Below are positions 13,301 through 25,300 of a stretch of 64,000 bases of DNA, piece after piece. The position numbers and the translations under genes were made by a program. The notes under the pieces were generated by a model. The model saw only the letters and a list, made by a program, of their open reading frames with translations. It did no database searches and had not been told where the DNA came from. Origin of the DNA: Rhopalosiphum padi (Eukaryota; Arthropoda; Insecta; Hemiptera; Aphididae); contig NC_083598.1 in assembly GCF_020882245.1 (NCBI RefSeq), forward strand, positions 82,651,714-82,715,713, written 5' to 3'. Every line of letters begins with the position of its first letter. Position 1 is the first letter of the stretch.

Positions 13301-13860
13301 AGAACTTATCCAGTAACAGTTGTATGAAATGAAGGGTTGTTTAGTAAACTTGCAGAAATTACTCATCTAAGACGAAGGAATTAAAGAAGAATATTGTGGT
13401 CCAATTGTATATAAATAAATTAGTTAGACAATAGCTAAACTTCAAACAGAGTAGGATTCAAATTTAGTTTATTAACCTAACCCATTTCATGCAGCTAACC
13501 CGAAATTGATATTTTGAATATCGTACTAAACGCTACGAAATAATTTGTCTGAAAATCGCTATATCGAACGTTTCGAATTATTAATTAGTGAGATATTATG
13601 TTTATTAAATTTGGTATATATTTTGAATTTATCGGTTTTTAACTATAAATTATACTGTTATTTAGCGCCTCTGTTACTGCATAACATAATAATATAAAAT
13701 ATATAATAACAGTGTTTTCAGCTCATTCGTGACGTACATATAAAAACACTATGTTGACATTTGTTCATTCACTCCTTTAAATACGTTATTAATGTGTATA
13801 TACATTCTAATATAATAATATGATATGGGAAAGAATACTAATAATTGTTATGCGGTGAAA
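7351..13860. other. AT-rich non-coding DNA
   Basis: About 6.5 kb with no recognisable gene. A slightly GC-richer patch at about 9180-9370 and another at about 11040-11210 carry short frames on one or both strands. The 118-codon plus frame at 11685-12041 is almost entirely AT-rich codons (I, Y, F, K, N, L) and reads as chance. A poly-T run lies at 8285-8304. Confidence 0.55.
12540..12632. repeat. Cryptic CCA/CTA-rich simple sequence
   Basis: About 90 bp dominated by ACC, CCA and ACT trinucleotides (CACCATACCACCATAAC, CACTAGCAGCACTAGTAC, CCACCACCACTACTC), with a strong strand bias (the plus strand has almost no G). It looks like a degenerate trinucleotide microsatellite. Confidence 0.5.
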
Positions 13861-14870
13861 AATCATCGGCACGTCCGCGGGTATCGCGTCGTCGTCCGAC
13901 GTTTCGCCGCGATTTTTAGCATTTGGGCGGGCACCGATTAAAGCGCAACGTCGATATTTTATCAACGGCGGCGGCGGACGACCGCATACGACGATCGTGT
14001 ACCGAATAAAAGAGCGATTATAAACCGAAAAATAAAGAGGCGTGCGGACCGTTTACGTTTCAAAACTCGAGAACGATCTCCGAAACCGACGCGTCCGGCG
14101 CTCGTCGCGGCGACGCGGCGGAATCGCGTGTAAATAATGCGCGTTTAACGTGTTATAATAATTATTTTAAGTATTACTACGGCTGTAGCGCGGCGGCGGC
14201 GTGTGCGCGAAATGATAAATTGCCGCCGATCGGCCGTCGGACGATTTCTCGCGCGCGTCGGTCGTTCCGATGTAATAATAATAATAATATTATTATTAAA
14301 ACGTCGACACGGTAAAATATGTATTAACGTTCCGCCGAGCCACACCGACGACGACCCGACCACTGTCCGCGGCAAGAGGGAGAGCAGCGAGCGACGCGGC
14401 GCGGTCCGCACACGTCGAGCACACGACGGGTTGTGGCGGGACGCTATTGATTTTACCCGAAAGTTAGGTAGAGACCCGTGTGTCGGGCGACCGGCCGAAC
14501 GGATAGAACAAAATGGGACGGCCGACACACACAACAACAACAACGACGACGACAACAATAATAACAATAATAACCGTATTATTACGTGGCGGCGGACACG
14601 GTCGGGGCGTATTGCGTAGAGTATAATGTGTTATTGTGGTGGCGGACGACGACGACGGGAAAAATAAAAAATTAAAAAAACGGTGTACGTCGCGCGAGCC
14701 CCGTCCGCCACGGGGCGATCCTCGTCCGCGCCGCCGACACGCGACCGACGGACCGGATAGGTCGCCGCGATTATCATAATCACTCCGCCGCCGTGAAAAA
14801 TACAGTTATTACGCGGCGCGTAGGAGTTAACCGACGACTGGTCGGATGGTGCACAGGTGAGGTCATAGGT
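13861..14870. promoter_or_regulatory. Largest CpG islet in the window
   Basis: About 1 kb with very dense CpG (CGCGTCGTCGTCCGACG, CGGCGGCGGCGGACGACC, GGCGCTCGTCGCGGCGACG, CGCGGCGGCGGCGTGTGCG). It is interrupted by triplet tracts: (TAA)n/(TTA)n at 14273-14298, CAACAACAACGACGACG near 14531-14551 and GACGACGACGACGG near 14644-14657. Open frames of about 140 codons lie opposite each other (plus 14203-14619, minus 14145-14567). Both translate to R/S/T-rich low-complexity peptides that extend across the triplet tracts, so I do not call a gene. A CpG-rich promoter or untranslated first exon is the most likely reading, by inference only. Confidence 0.35.
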
Positions 14871-15048
14871 ATACCTATCTGCGTACGTAACGTTAATAAA
14901 GTGGGTTGATGTCTGTTATGGTTTTTTTTTTTTTTTTTTTCTTTAACGCGGTTCGATTTTATTCGGAAAACCGTCGATTTCAAAACTCGAAATTATTATC
15001 GTATAAATATAAAAACAATATTGTGTGATTATGTAAAACTAACCGAAT
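14871..15048. other. AT-rich spacer with poly-T
   Basis: Spacer between the CpG islet and the tandem duplication. A run of about 20 T at 14922-14941 is the main feature. Confidence 0.5.
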
Positions 15049-15116
15049 CGCGTTCGTGTGACTAAACGATTCGACGTCGGTCCGCGTTCGTGTGACTAAA
15101 CGATTCGACGTCGGTC
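15049..15116. repeat. Perfect 34-bp tandem duplication
   Basis: Two identical, directly adjacent 34-bp units (15049-15082 and 15083-15116), each starting CGCGTTCGTGTGACTAAACG and ending ATTCGACGTCGGTC. Each copy contains the palindrome CGACGTCG, and GACGTC resembles a CRE/ATF half-site context. Perfect identity implies a recent duplication or a slippage-prone state. Confidence 0.9.
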
Positions 15117-17640
15117 GAATTTTCTTAATCGCAGCGAGGTCATTTCGTGTTGAAAATATTTATAATTATTTTTCATTCATACGGAATAGACTTTTCCTCG
15201 ATATAGTTTGTTTGGGAGTTTTAAAATTTGTCCAAGTCACACTCAGACGCATGCATGACGTAAATACTACGTGTCGGTACCATTAACATATTGTTAACCG
15301 ATGACGGAGATATCAGTCGGAGTCCGAGTTTAACTTGAACATATAGTCGACTTGTATATTATTATGTTTTCGACCGGTCCGCTATTGCCAACCTTTTTTT
15401 GTCAACTCTCTAAATAATAATATGTAGATGATCTCGAAAAACGTGAGTACAAAATCTAATCACACATCAATCTGTTTGCATTTTTTTTTTTTTATCCGAG
15501 TCATATATAGTTCTGTAGAAAAATGTTATTAGTTTTTGCTGGACACGAATGGCCGCATTTTTTTTTATCGTACAAAAATAATACACAGCTATAAGAACGA
15601 GTTATTATGATAAATTTTTTTGATCCAGTTGCGAACAATTTATAACTCTAAAACGTACTATCATTGCGTATATGTTCATACGTAGGTATAATAAATAACA
15701 CAATAAAACTACTACAACATAGCGCGTAGTCTGTCCGGTATACGATTCATTTATTAAGGTCGTATAGAACGTAGATAAAAATATATTAAACTTTATTAAA
15801 CAATATTATCGTAGATTGGACGATCTCGATTCAGGTGGCATGCCGAATGGTATATGTATATCATATTCTCGATTTCATTTTTTTTTTATCACCTTCACAA
15901 ATTCTATTGTTTTTCGCAGGAAACGCAAAAAAAACGATTTAAAGATTTTTTTCATCGTTCACATTATTACATGTGCACTGTAAAATAATATAATACATTA
16001 CTATAAACACCAAACACTATAATATACGATTGAATGTTTTTACAATGGATTTACTCATAACGAAATCATCAAAATCGTGTAAATAGTCATTGCGATTTAT
16101 CAATATTTCTATAATTTATCATTATTTATACCTGCACGTACTAGAGTCGATAACTGGTCACACATTTCAATACTTGTTAGTTTTGGCTATATATAGTGGA
16201 ACGTTTAAAGCAATCGATTTCGGAGCTGAAAATCAATTGATTTTTTAAATAAAAACAAATTTTGAAAATTTTGGTCATAGATAATGAGTGTATTCGTTTT
16301 AATGATGACGTTCGTCACAGAAGTAGCATATATGTACTATATTTTAGTTTATTTTCGAAAGTGTTAGACACATATTATATGATAGTTCGTAATGCTGTGG
16401 TCACCGATATGTTTTCAAACTAGCGGACGTATTTTCAAAGCGTTTCAGGTACAATCCAGAAAAAAAGTGAAAAAATGACATTCGTTCTTTCAGATGTAAT
16501 TTGTAGCAGTTTATATAAATATATAAATATAGGTGAATTATTATGTTGTCACGTCAAAGGATCTCAGTAAAAAAATATAATTCATAAATAAAATACCGTT
16601 ATCTACGAATATAATACATATTTGTGTTTGTGTGAATTTGTACTATTTAAATAGCACGCGATATTATTTTAGCCACTATACTGATCGAATATTTTGACAG
16701 TGATCATTCATTATTAAAAATCACAAAAACGTAAACGTTTATGAAGATACAATTGTTTTCATATAATTTGAACTTTGTAACTTTGAAAGTAAAAAAAAAA
16801 TAATGTCGACAAAATTGTAATTTACTATTTATCATCTTCGTCATATTTTAACTCTTTACTTTTTTAAAATTGAAACATAAATTATTAATTTTCCATTACT
16901 GAATAGAAAAATTTTTTCTCAGAATTTTCAAACGTTGAAGCTTGAACGAGTAGTCGATAGTTATAACTTTTAAATGACTTGCATTGTATTAATATTTTAC
17001 GCTGAATTTTCCAAGATTAATTGTTTGACTCGTCCAAAATTGTTTTTAGTCACGCGTTAAAATCGTTTGTTTTGTCTTAGTGCAGCAAAAACCTCGACCT
17101 TAAACCAGTGCCATATTTACAGAGGACGTGGCTGGATTTAACTCCAGACTCTTAACAAGCCACTCACCAGAAATTTTAAACCTTGTTAACATAATGTCAA
17201 AATAGTACTTATTTTCTTAGTCGTTATATTTTACTGGACATGCTTAAATAGTTATGAGTAAGTCTACAAATATTATTGTTGAAATACGGAAAATCCTCTT
17301 GTAGAATCTGGGTTTTTATTTCATTAATGTAACAGAGTGACTGTAACGGTCGGCATTTGTGTACACCGTATATCACACCAATACCGACACACACATTAAA
17401 TTATTTTATAAATCTCTTCTGAAAGACTACGTAGTGTGCGAGAGCATCAGGGAAATCCGTGATAAATAATTCGCATCAGAGACCGAGAATTCTTTTAAAA
17501 GGAAAATTAATAATGACGTGTTGTTTTTTTTTTTTTTTGTGTAATTTAATATTTTATTAACTTACTATTTTAATGATAACATCTCTCGTCTTATATTTAT
17601 AGAAGACTTCGTGGTTCTGTAAAATGTTTTGTATAATTAA
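15117..17640. other. AT-rich non-coding DNA
   Basis: No gene was recognised. A patch at about 17106-17190 contains GTGGCT (17131-17136) / AGCCAC (17158-17163) and an internal CTGG / CCAG pair. It resembles the decayed end of a DNA transposon, but no partner end was found. Poly-T runs lie near 15481-15493 and 17524-17538. Confidence 0.5.
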
Positions 17641-17669
17641 ATTGTTGTGCAAAATTAAACAGCGGGATT

Positions 17670-17695
17670 GGGGCAAAGCCCCGAGCAGGCTTTGC
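17670..17695 (+). other. Two mutually exclusive GC-rich hairpins
   Basis: GGGGC (17670-17674) pairs with GCCCC (17678-17682) around an AAA loop. Alternatively GCAAAGCC (17673-17680) pairs perfectly with GCTTTGCC's counterpart GGCTTTGC (17688-17695) around the 7-nt loop CCGAGCA. The stems share bases 17673-17680, so only one can form at a time. This is directly visible and stands out from the AT-rich surroundings. Any function (structured RNA, cruciform) is unknown. Confidence 0.5.
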
Positions 17696-17857
17696 TTTTG
17701 GAAAACTTTCTCCTCCCACCATCCATCCCACGGCACGACACGGCCTTTAAATATTCCTTAATACTCGTCGGCCGCCTTAAACTGCGCATATAAATATAAT
17801 CCCGTTCGATTAGTTATATACGGTAATAAGGGTAATCACGATAATAAAGGGGTCGGG
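17696..17857 (+). promoter_or_regulatory. Weak candidate core promoter next to a CpG islet
   Basis: A pyrimidine-rich stretch (CTCCTCCCACCATCCATCCC) is followed by GGCCGCCTTAAACTG and a TATA-like CATATAAATATAATCC at about 17787-17802. About 25-30 bp downstream is TTCGATTAGTT, then the CpG-rich block at 17858-18540. This geometry would suit a plus-strand TATA promoter with a GC-rich leader, but TATA-like words are very common here. Confidence 0.15.
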
Positions 17858-17884
17858 ATGTTTTTCCTTTTTTTCGTATTTCTT

Positions 17885-17915
<31 letters not shown>

Positions 17916-18540
17916 GCTCGCACGACGTTATTGTCATCCATACCGAAATTTCCAAAATTATATTGTATGTTACGTACACTGTATATTGTAGTACACGTAC
18001 ACAGTGCCACGACATACTATTATTAATATTGTTATTATTATTATGTGCACTGCCGCCGTTATGCTTTCGTTTTATTGCCGTTAGTCGTCTGCGGCGCGCG
18101 TGCGCACGACGCGCCGAGAAGCGATCAAGAGTCTCGGCACTCCGCCAACCCGCGACCATCTACCCACCCAGCCGCCGCCCGCGACCCACCGGCGATTGTT
18201 AAGAACTCCATCGAATTACTCAAGCAAACATTCTGTAGGCGCCTCCGTGAATCGTAAATACTCACCGCCCGTCTGCGTGCGAGAGATACTCGTTCTGCGT
18301 TCGGACAACTCGTCGGGCGAACGGCGTGTTTGATCGCGCACGCGCGCGGAACGGACGAATGTTCGGTATTTTTTTTATTTTTTTTTTTCCCCCGTTCTCC
18401 TTTCGTCTTGGTTCCTTCGCCACCGCCGTCTTGTCACATATCTCACACGCCCTCTCTCTCTCTCTCAACCACCCCCTAAACTACCCCCTCTCGCCGTATG
18501 CTACGCACAAACGGAATATAAATCCTGGCCCGGTGTGTTG
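17858..18540. promoter_or_regulatory. CpG-rich islet with a (CCG)n tract
   Basis: Dense CpG (GTCTGCGGCGCGCGTGCGC, ACGCGCCGAGAAGCG, GCGCACGCGCGCGGAACGG) with a pure (CCG)n tract at 17885-17914, a poly-T run near 18369-18388 and (CT)n at about 18451-18466. Several frames of 66-152 codons overlap on both strands through the proline/arginine-coding CCG tract, and none is recognised. It reads as a GC-rich regulatory or leader region rather than a coding exon. Confidence 0.35.
17885..17914. repeat. (CCG)n trinucleotide microsatellite
   Basis: About ten uninterrupted CCG units. On the plus strand it would be read as poly-Pro or poly-Arg depending on frame, which explains the proline and glycine runs in the overlapping open frames. 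Confidence 0.9.
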
Positions 18541-20066
18541 TCTTTTAATAAAAACCAAAAAGTCCGCAAAGCGAATGCCCTACGGGTCGTCTCTATATAT
18601 ATATATATATATAAATATATCATACGATTGTACGAGAAATGGTTCCACGAATAATTTCATAAACGCAATTTTGATGATCCTCCGCACAGACGGACGTGGT
18701 GCGTGGCTGGCGGAAAGAGCGGATTTCGTATTATATGAACTTTTGCTATATGAAATCAACCGCCATGGGAAGGAGAAAATATAATAACAGTATTACATAA
18801 AGTACGTAGTTTAATATATATACACTCTTGTAGAAATTTTATAAAAAAAATAAAAAATAAATTTCAATAATGCAATATTTGTTCACGCCAAACACGTGCG
18901 TAAGAGTAATTTTTGCTGCGCTGTTAGAATTTTATTCCGTGCTGACTACGCACACTCCGTATGTAGTACAATATGTAAATCCGTAACGTGATCGCTTGGA
19001 CGTGTTTTAGTGAATAAATTTGAATTTCTTAAATTTCACAAAGTGTTTATAAAAATCCCGAAAATGCATTATAATTGAGTTGACCGACGAAACAACGCAT
19101 GTTTATACTTGTAAACTTAAGTGGACAATTATTGATAGTAATGTATGAAAATTTTTTTTTTATTATTATTTGTTTGTGTTTGAAATAAGGGATATGATAT
19201 AATGATTTAGGCAGAAACCTAAACGTCTCTAAACACATTAGTTATTTATTCAAAACTCTTTTCAATGTAGGTGTATTATAATATTCTACGATGAATTTTA
19301 AATTTTAAATATTACATATTTCTCCGTGCGTTTATCCATATACCACACCCTACACACTTTGATAGTTCAATAAAATTAGTTTTATACGATACTACACAAT
19401 TTTATTTTTCAAAGAATCTTCTACCTTTTAAGCATATATTATGCACGGACGTAATAATGGCAAAAAGGTTCGAGATCCTTGTTGGTGACATCGCATAAAC
19501 TTTTCAATTAAGTTTTATCCCAACGTGGGTTTCGCTTTCATAATATTTTTTCCGGTTTTATGTTTTTCCGTCGTATTTAAAATGATTTTTATTTTTAACT
19601 CTAACCTTGATGAATGGCCCGAAAACATATTCCATTCACTTAGTAAACTGACGTTTAAAAAGTTAAGAGTTCTATACTTTTGTCATTAAAAGTTATATTA
19701 TAAACGGAGTTAAAAAATATAGTAATTTTATTAATTAATATATTTTGTGTTTGTTTTATGTAATAATAATATATTAGAAGAAATAAAATAAAATAAACTT
19801 ATAACATTCTAAATGTCAAGAAAATCATTATCTGTAACTCGCAATAGTTGGAATATAGGAGATCAAACAATGTGATAATATGCAACGATTAAAGCTTAAT
19901 TTAATGTATGAGCTTATACATAAAGGGCTTTTGACTATTGATTATTGTATAATAATATTATCTTTAATCGCAACATAATATTATCATAGGTGGTCTTCAT
20001 CCTCTCTATACTTAGTGCTTCAAAACTTTCTAGACATACTGATAGTTCATATATGCCATAGAGTGT

Positions 20067-20131
20067 CCTATGGATATTTACTATTATTTTAAAGTGGTTA
20101 GAGTACCATATTAAAATAGTAAATCCTCTGG
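20067..20131 (+). other. Imperfect hairpin (pre-miRNA-sized)
   Basis: The 5' arm GGATATTTACTATTATTTT (20072-20090) and the 3' arm AAAATAGTAAATCC (20113-20126) are complementary with two 2-nt bulges: GGA, then TTTACTATT, then TTTT pair. A second GTGG / CCAT contact lies near the loop. The size (about 60 nt) fits a small hairpin RNA, but AT-rich DNA forms such hairpins by chance. Confidence 0.2.
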
Positions 20132-20225
20132 GGACATAATATTATGATATTAAGTGAATAATCCAAAACTTTATACTTCGTGAACTGTAAAACAGATTGT
20201 TCACAAAATGGCAGTAGAAATTATT

Positions 20226-20251
20226 TTTTTATTTTTAATTAAAAATAAAAA
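20226..20251. repeat. 26-bp perfect AT palindrome
   Basis: A perfect self-complementary run centred on AATT (TTTTTATTTTTAA followed by its complement). It could extrude as a cruciform. Given the base composition it may be coincidental. Confidence 0.7.
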
Positions 20252-23121
20252 TAAACAAATTATTCCTCTAGATTGTTAAAGCTTGTTATAGGTATTTAAA
20301 TAACAGATTCATTTTTATTTCCAAAATAATAATTTATAAAGAATAAACTTATTATTAAAGCAATAGCCTTTTTTTTCAAAATCATTAATTTACGCCCAGT
20401 TATAATATTTTAAATATACACTATACGAACATACGATAAAATGAATACAACATTGAGAAAATAATAATATATAAACCGATAAAATTGACTGGTTTAATTT
20501 AGTTTTAAAAATAATTAAATGTGAAATTTTACGATAAAAATAAACGATATCAATTATGATATAATATATATTATATTGCATTAAAATATATTTCATTATT
20601 AATTTATGAATATTATTATACACAGTTATTAATACACGTGTAGATCTAATTGGTTTTAACCATCATAAAACGAATAGATAAACTGCGTACACATCCTAAC
20701 AGAGATGAGAATCATATAACATAACATATATCCCAACATTTAGGTCCGTTTAAAAAAAAAAAACAGAAATACACGTGTTAAAGGGTTTCTTAAGTGAAGC
20801 AATATACAATATTATTAAAAGAAACATACACCGTGTGAATACCGCGTATACCACTAGTCGTTTAGAAGGTGATCAATGCTTAGCAATTCATCGTCTGCAT
20901 CTTTTGTTTTTCGTCTACTGCTAATCTTTATAGATTAATAGTATGCTTTTTTTTTTTTTGCAAAAAGTGTGAAATTTTAACCAAAAAGCATTTTTTATAA
21001 TTATTGTGAATATACATTTTTACATATTATTATCAATAAAAAAAATATATATGATTATATGTTATGATTTAAAAAAGTAAAGCTGATAATTAAAGATAAA
21101 TCTAAAAGAAGAATGAATAAACATTTTTTTTTTGTGTGTGTGTATAATATTCACTAAATAAAACGTCCATTAGATACTAACAATGTAATTTTATTTATTT
21201 CGACCATCAAAATTCCATGGCCAGTTTAAAATGTTTAAATGGCAAATAAATGGATTCATTAAACCATACGATTTTTAAATTCTAAATTTAAAATGTAAAG
21301 ATAATTAAAGCATTTATTATTAATATAATTATTGTTTAATATCGTTCTACGTATTACGTGTATTTTATTACATTGTTTTTATTAAATATTATTTTGTTTT
21401 TATTTATCAAATAATATTATATATACGATACATTTTCATGTTTACGTATACATTTTAGTAACATAATAATTATCATATTTCACGAAGCGTAAAAATAAAA
21501 TTGTATTCAGATGGATAATAATAATAATAAAAAATAATAACAATATTAAGATGAGCATAATCGGATGCCTAAAAAATATTATATAAAAGTAAATGACGTT
21601 ACACGGGGCTTTGTATATGCAATATTGGTACACGTAGGTCAACAGTCTGTCAGAGCAACGATTTTAATAAAATATTTTAAAAGATGTTCATAAACAAAAT
21701 CAAAGCCTCATCATTTTTATTTATACATTATAATATTATTGTACGCAATAAAAAAATATAATAATGTAGACTAATAATAACCTCTATCTTCGTATATATA
21801 TATTTTTAAATTATTATAATGCGTATTTTACATTTTTTCAATAAAAATAATATTATTAATTATTACTAAAGTTATAGTACGCGTATAAACTCATCATAAA
21901 CATAATTTATTTGCAGAACTTCAAAACAAATGTTATTGTAACATTCAAATATAAATGGTTAATTTATTCAAAGTATTGCGGGGAAAAAAAGTATTATTGT
22001 TATTATTAGTAGTACAACCATAAAACTACGAGTTTAGATTTGATGACTATAATGCACACATACATTTTTATGGCAACAATTACGCATTATTATACGTAAA
22101 AACACAATAATTGTATTGTTACCTTGGAGAAATCGGATAATATTTACATTTTTAGTATAAATAAAATGATTGGATTCATAACCACTATGGTAACATCGAT
22201 AACGCAATTCGCTCAGGTATACTTAAGGCATAAGAAAGTCATTGCCATCGGATTTTTTAAATGGTTAGGTATCTATTTTAAATTCAAATTTTTTCTTTTT
22301 TCTCAACTAGAAAATATACATAACTTATATTCATAGATAATAGGCTATAGTTTTCATCGCTGTAGTATATGTACTAAACTACAGCAGATACAAATATAAT
22401 CCTCAACCAACATATCCTAATATCGTAACCTCAGATACTTCAATACCATTATGATAGTTCATTCAACAGCTGCACGGGCGTTCACAAAATACAAATTGCA
22501 AAATTTATATAGTCATAACAAATTAAATAACAAGATCGTCATAATTAATTTGGTAATAAATTAAAATACTAACATATACCTATATTTATTTATGTATAGT
22601 ACTATATATATATATATATGTCTATATGCGCTATTGGTTTCATTTTAAATGTAATTTTGAGTAGTCACAAATATTCCACGTATTTTAAATTATAATTATT
22701 AAATATTTTATAAATAATTAATATTCAATTACTATACAATATTACTTTAATTAAAAAAAAAACCACAAAAAATATTAGATTTATTAAATCATATGGTTTA
22801 CTGATGGGTAATAATTATAATAGGCAGTACCATTATTGAATTTGCATATTATATTTTATATTAAAATAATAATAATAATATTTTTTTTTATATAAATATA
22901 TTTTATGTTTATATTACTGCTAAGTGAATTTGTATGGGTTTCGTTTACTATTCATTTAAAAATTATTTATATCACAATTAAATGCAATTTTTTATTTTAG
23001 TGCAATTTCGAAAAAATTTAAACTTACTTTTATAATTCTAAAACATAATTTTAAAAATATTTAAATTTATTTAACTAAAATAGGAAGTTTATGACTTAAA
23101 CGGAATTTTTTCTTTCGTTCG

Positions 23122-23141
23122 TGTACAGTGTACACTGTACA
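23122..23141. repeat. 20-bp perfect palindrome TGTACAGTGTACACTGTACA
   Basis: The 20-bp sequence equals its own reverse complement and is nested around GTGTACAC, with GTAC repeated inside. It is more GC-rich than its surroundings, so it is less likely to be a compositional accident than the AT palindromes. The flanks TTCGTTCG / ..AGACGAA are weakly complementary too. It could be a dyad binding site or the centre of a short foldback. Confidence 0.7.
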
Positions 23142-23989
23142 TCACAGACGAATTTCTTAAAACGTTTATTATGACTGAAGAAATTGACAATATATTTAAT
23201 TTAATTTTATATATTTTTGCATGTTTAATTATTTTTAAATTTAAATATATTTCATTTAATTATTTAACAACATATTAATAAAGAAATATTGTTTCTTATA
23301 TTTTAAAACGTATATAGCTTATACTTTTATGTGGTTTTATTATTTTTCTTGTTGAGATTTCAAAGAACACTTAAAAAATATTTTTCTACCATTATTATTT
23401 ATTACATTTACCACATACATATTACCGCTTGTTCACGCTACGTATCGTGTCATACACACTTTTATATATATCAGCTGTAGGCATTATTGTTGTTATTATA
23501 ACTCGCAAACGCGAACAATCTACTAAAAAAGTACAGTACATTTTGAATGAAAAACATAATATATCTTTAACGCATTTTATGATATTATTTTTTATTGTTT
23601 TAAATTTATAAATTGATGTATTTTGCATATTATATTCGCTTGCATTTTTTATTTTTTTAATATTTATAACTGATATTATTCAAAAACAACGGCTGACACT
23701 TTGAATGACAAAATAACACCACACACTATATTATAATTAACTCTGAATAGACATATTATAAGCAAATAATGTGCGTTTAGTTGGTAACTTAGTTTTAATC
23801 AATTTAGATTCAATATAAAATAAATACAGAAAAAAGTGGTCTCTCCGCGTATAAATAAGTGCTACGAGTTTCTTCTAATGGACTACAACTGGTATAGGAA
23901 AGTACAACACAGAACGTTACCTATACTGGTCCAAAGTATTACTATCAAACATCATAATATGTAATTTGATAACGTTTTGTAATTTTTGC

Positions 23990-24720
23990 GTGCACAACAA
24001 TCATGATAGGTATTACAGTTCGAAAACTCAAAATATGCGTTACGACGAAAATTCAAAAATTCAGACGATTCGACCGTTTTCCGAGCAGCCGGCCGATGCG
24101 CAACAAAAACGATTACGGTGTGATCCGACACGGCAATCGCACTCACCGGTCAGTCAAAACCTCAAAAAATTAACGTCATGCACAGTGTATATGGATACGA
24201 CGAAATTGTTATTGTAATATGACCGTTACTATTCGACGCGCGAACCGATTGTTATGTTCTGTCCGTACAGCGGAAATCGAAAAACCTTTTCGCGGGTTCA
24301 CCCCCGACGCACATAATATTATTATTATTTTGTACTCGTTTTTAATAAACAAAAAGGACACGCATCGTACCGCCGCTGCGCGCGCGGACGTACTCCCAAT
24401 ACCATAGGAAATTTCGTTGCCGGTCCCGTCGTCTACGGCAGACGAGAGGTTATTATTTCCTCCATTTTTTTTTTTATTATTTTAAAACGTTCGCGTAACG
24501 TTTCGGTGCTACGCTGGGCGAACGATGCGTGTGAGACCGTCGAGAAATGCGAATAAAATAAATCGCGTGAATGTCTAAAATCGAATCTCGTGCGGGTCGC
24601 TACGGGTCACGCCAGGTGTGCTGCACACCGTGATATTATTTCCCGGGTTAGTCGGAGGCCGATATAAGTACACAGTATGATGCCTATCAGGTCTTCGTTT
24701 TACTGCTTCCGTTCGTTTGG
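23990..24720. promoter_or_regulatory. CpG-rich islet, possible regulatory region
   Basis: CpG-rich words (GAGCAGCCGGCCGATGCG, CGCTGCGCGCGCGGACG, GGTCCCGTCGTCTACGG, CGGGTCGCTACGGGTCACG) are mixed with AT tracts. Frames of 62-83 codons occur on both strands and are not recognised. It ends with a GATATAAGTA word near 24660-24669 that could serve as a TATA-like element. No gene is assigned. Confidence 0.3.
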
Positions 24721-25115
24721 AAAACCGTAAAGTTATGTCATTCGATTACTGTTTAATTTAGGTAAATGTCCCAAGCGAATCGGTAAAATTATTTGAAAAT
24801 AATTGTTATATCATAATGAACCGCACGTTTTGTATGCAATACACGTCATATTAATGCGAAGATAAAAATTATTCAGAGTTATAAATAAATCGTTTCGAAA
24901 ATCAATCGGTGTTTTTCTGCACAAAATAATAACACAAAACAAAAAATATCTTTAAGCTTGCAAAAAACTCCTTTAATGCATTCTAAACTTATTACGCCTA
25001 TACAATTAATTACACGATTTCAATCCAAAAACGTTAAGAACCGAATCGTATGAAAATGTTTATATAACACTTTTGAATAGCATATAAATTAATTTATAGT
25101 TGATACAATGTAAAC
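24721..25115. other. AT-rich non-coding spacer
   Basis: AT-rich DNA between two GC-richer islets. Nothing was recognised. Confidence 0.6.
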
Positions 25116-25300
25116 GGAATTCGATTGACCACCGCCGCCGGTGCAAATTCTATTGCTATCGCGTACGTTATATTGACGGGCAGCGGCGAGAGAGCCGCAC
25201 ACATTAAAGTTTTTCGACCGCCATTGGGAATTTTAATTGATGAAACTGTCGATACCATTACATCCACCCGAATGAATCATTAAGTACGCATTTTCTTCGC
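25116..25300. promoter_or_regulatory. Compact GC-rich islet resembling a conserved non-coding element
   Basis: The sequence runs from ATTGACCACCGCCGCCGG through GACGGGCAGCGGCGAGAG to GACCGCCATTGGG, TTTTAATTGATGAAAC and CGAATGAATCATTAAG. It mixes GC blocks with CCATTGG (CCAAT-box-like) and TAATTGAT homeodomain-like words. There is no open frame worth noting. Its enhancer-like character is inferred. Confidence 0.28.

Larger units (their letters stand above)
18541..23989. other. AT-rich non-coding DNA
   Basis: About 5.4 kb without a recognisable gene. (AT)n lies at 18594-18613 and at about 22603-22619. A modestly GC-richer patch lies at 19440-19570. Short frames here are composed of AT-rich codons, and the 70-codon frame at 22124-22336 opens with TTG rather than ATG. 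Confidence 0.6.

Noticed and set aside
14145..14619. Paired 138-140 codon frames on opposite strands
   Set aside because: Both extend through CAA/GAC/AAT triplet tracts and translate to low-complexity R/N/D/I runs, so they are compositional artefacts.
17106..17190. Possible hAT- or Tc-like transposon end (CAGTGCCATATTTACAG)
   Set aside because: Resembles known element ends in style, but no partner terminus or target duplication could be found.
17836..18784. Cluster of frames over the (CCG)n tract
   Set aside because: Poly-P, poly-R and poly-G runs come from the microsatellite, and no conserved domain or credible splice pattern was seen.
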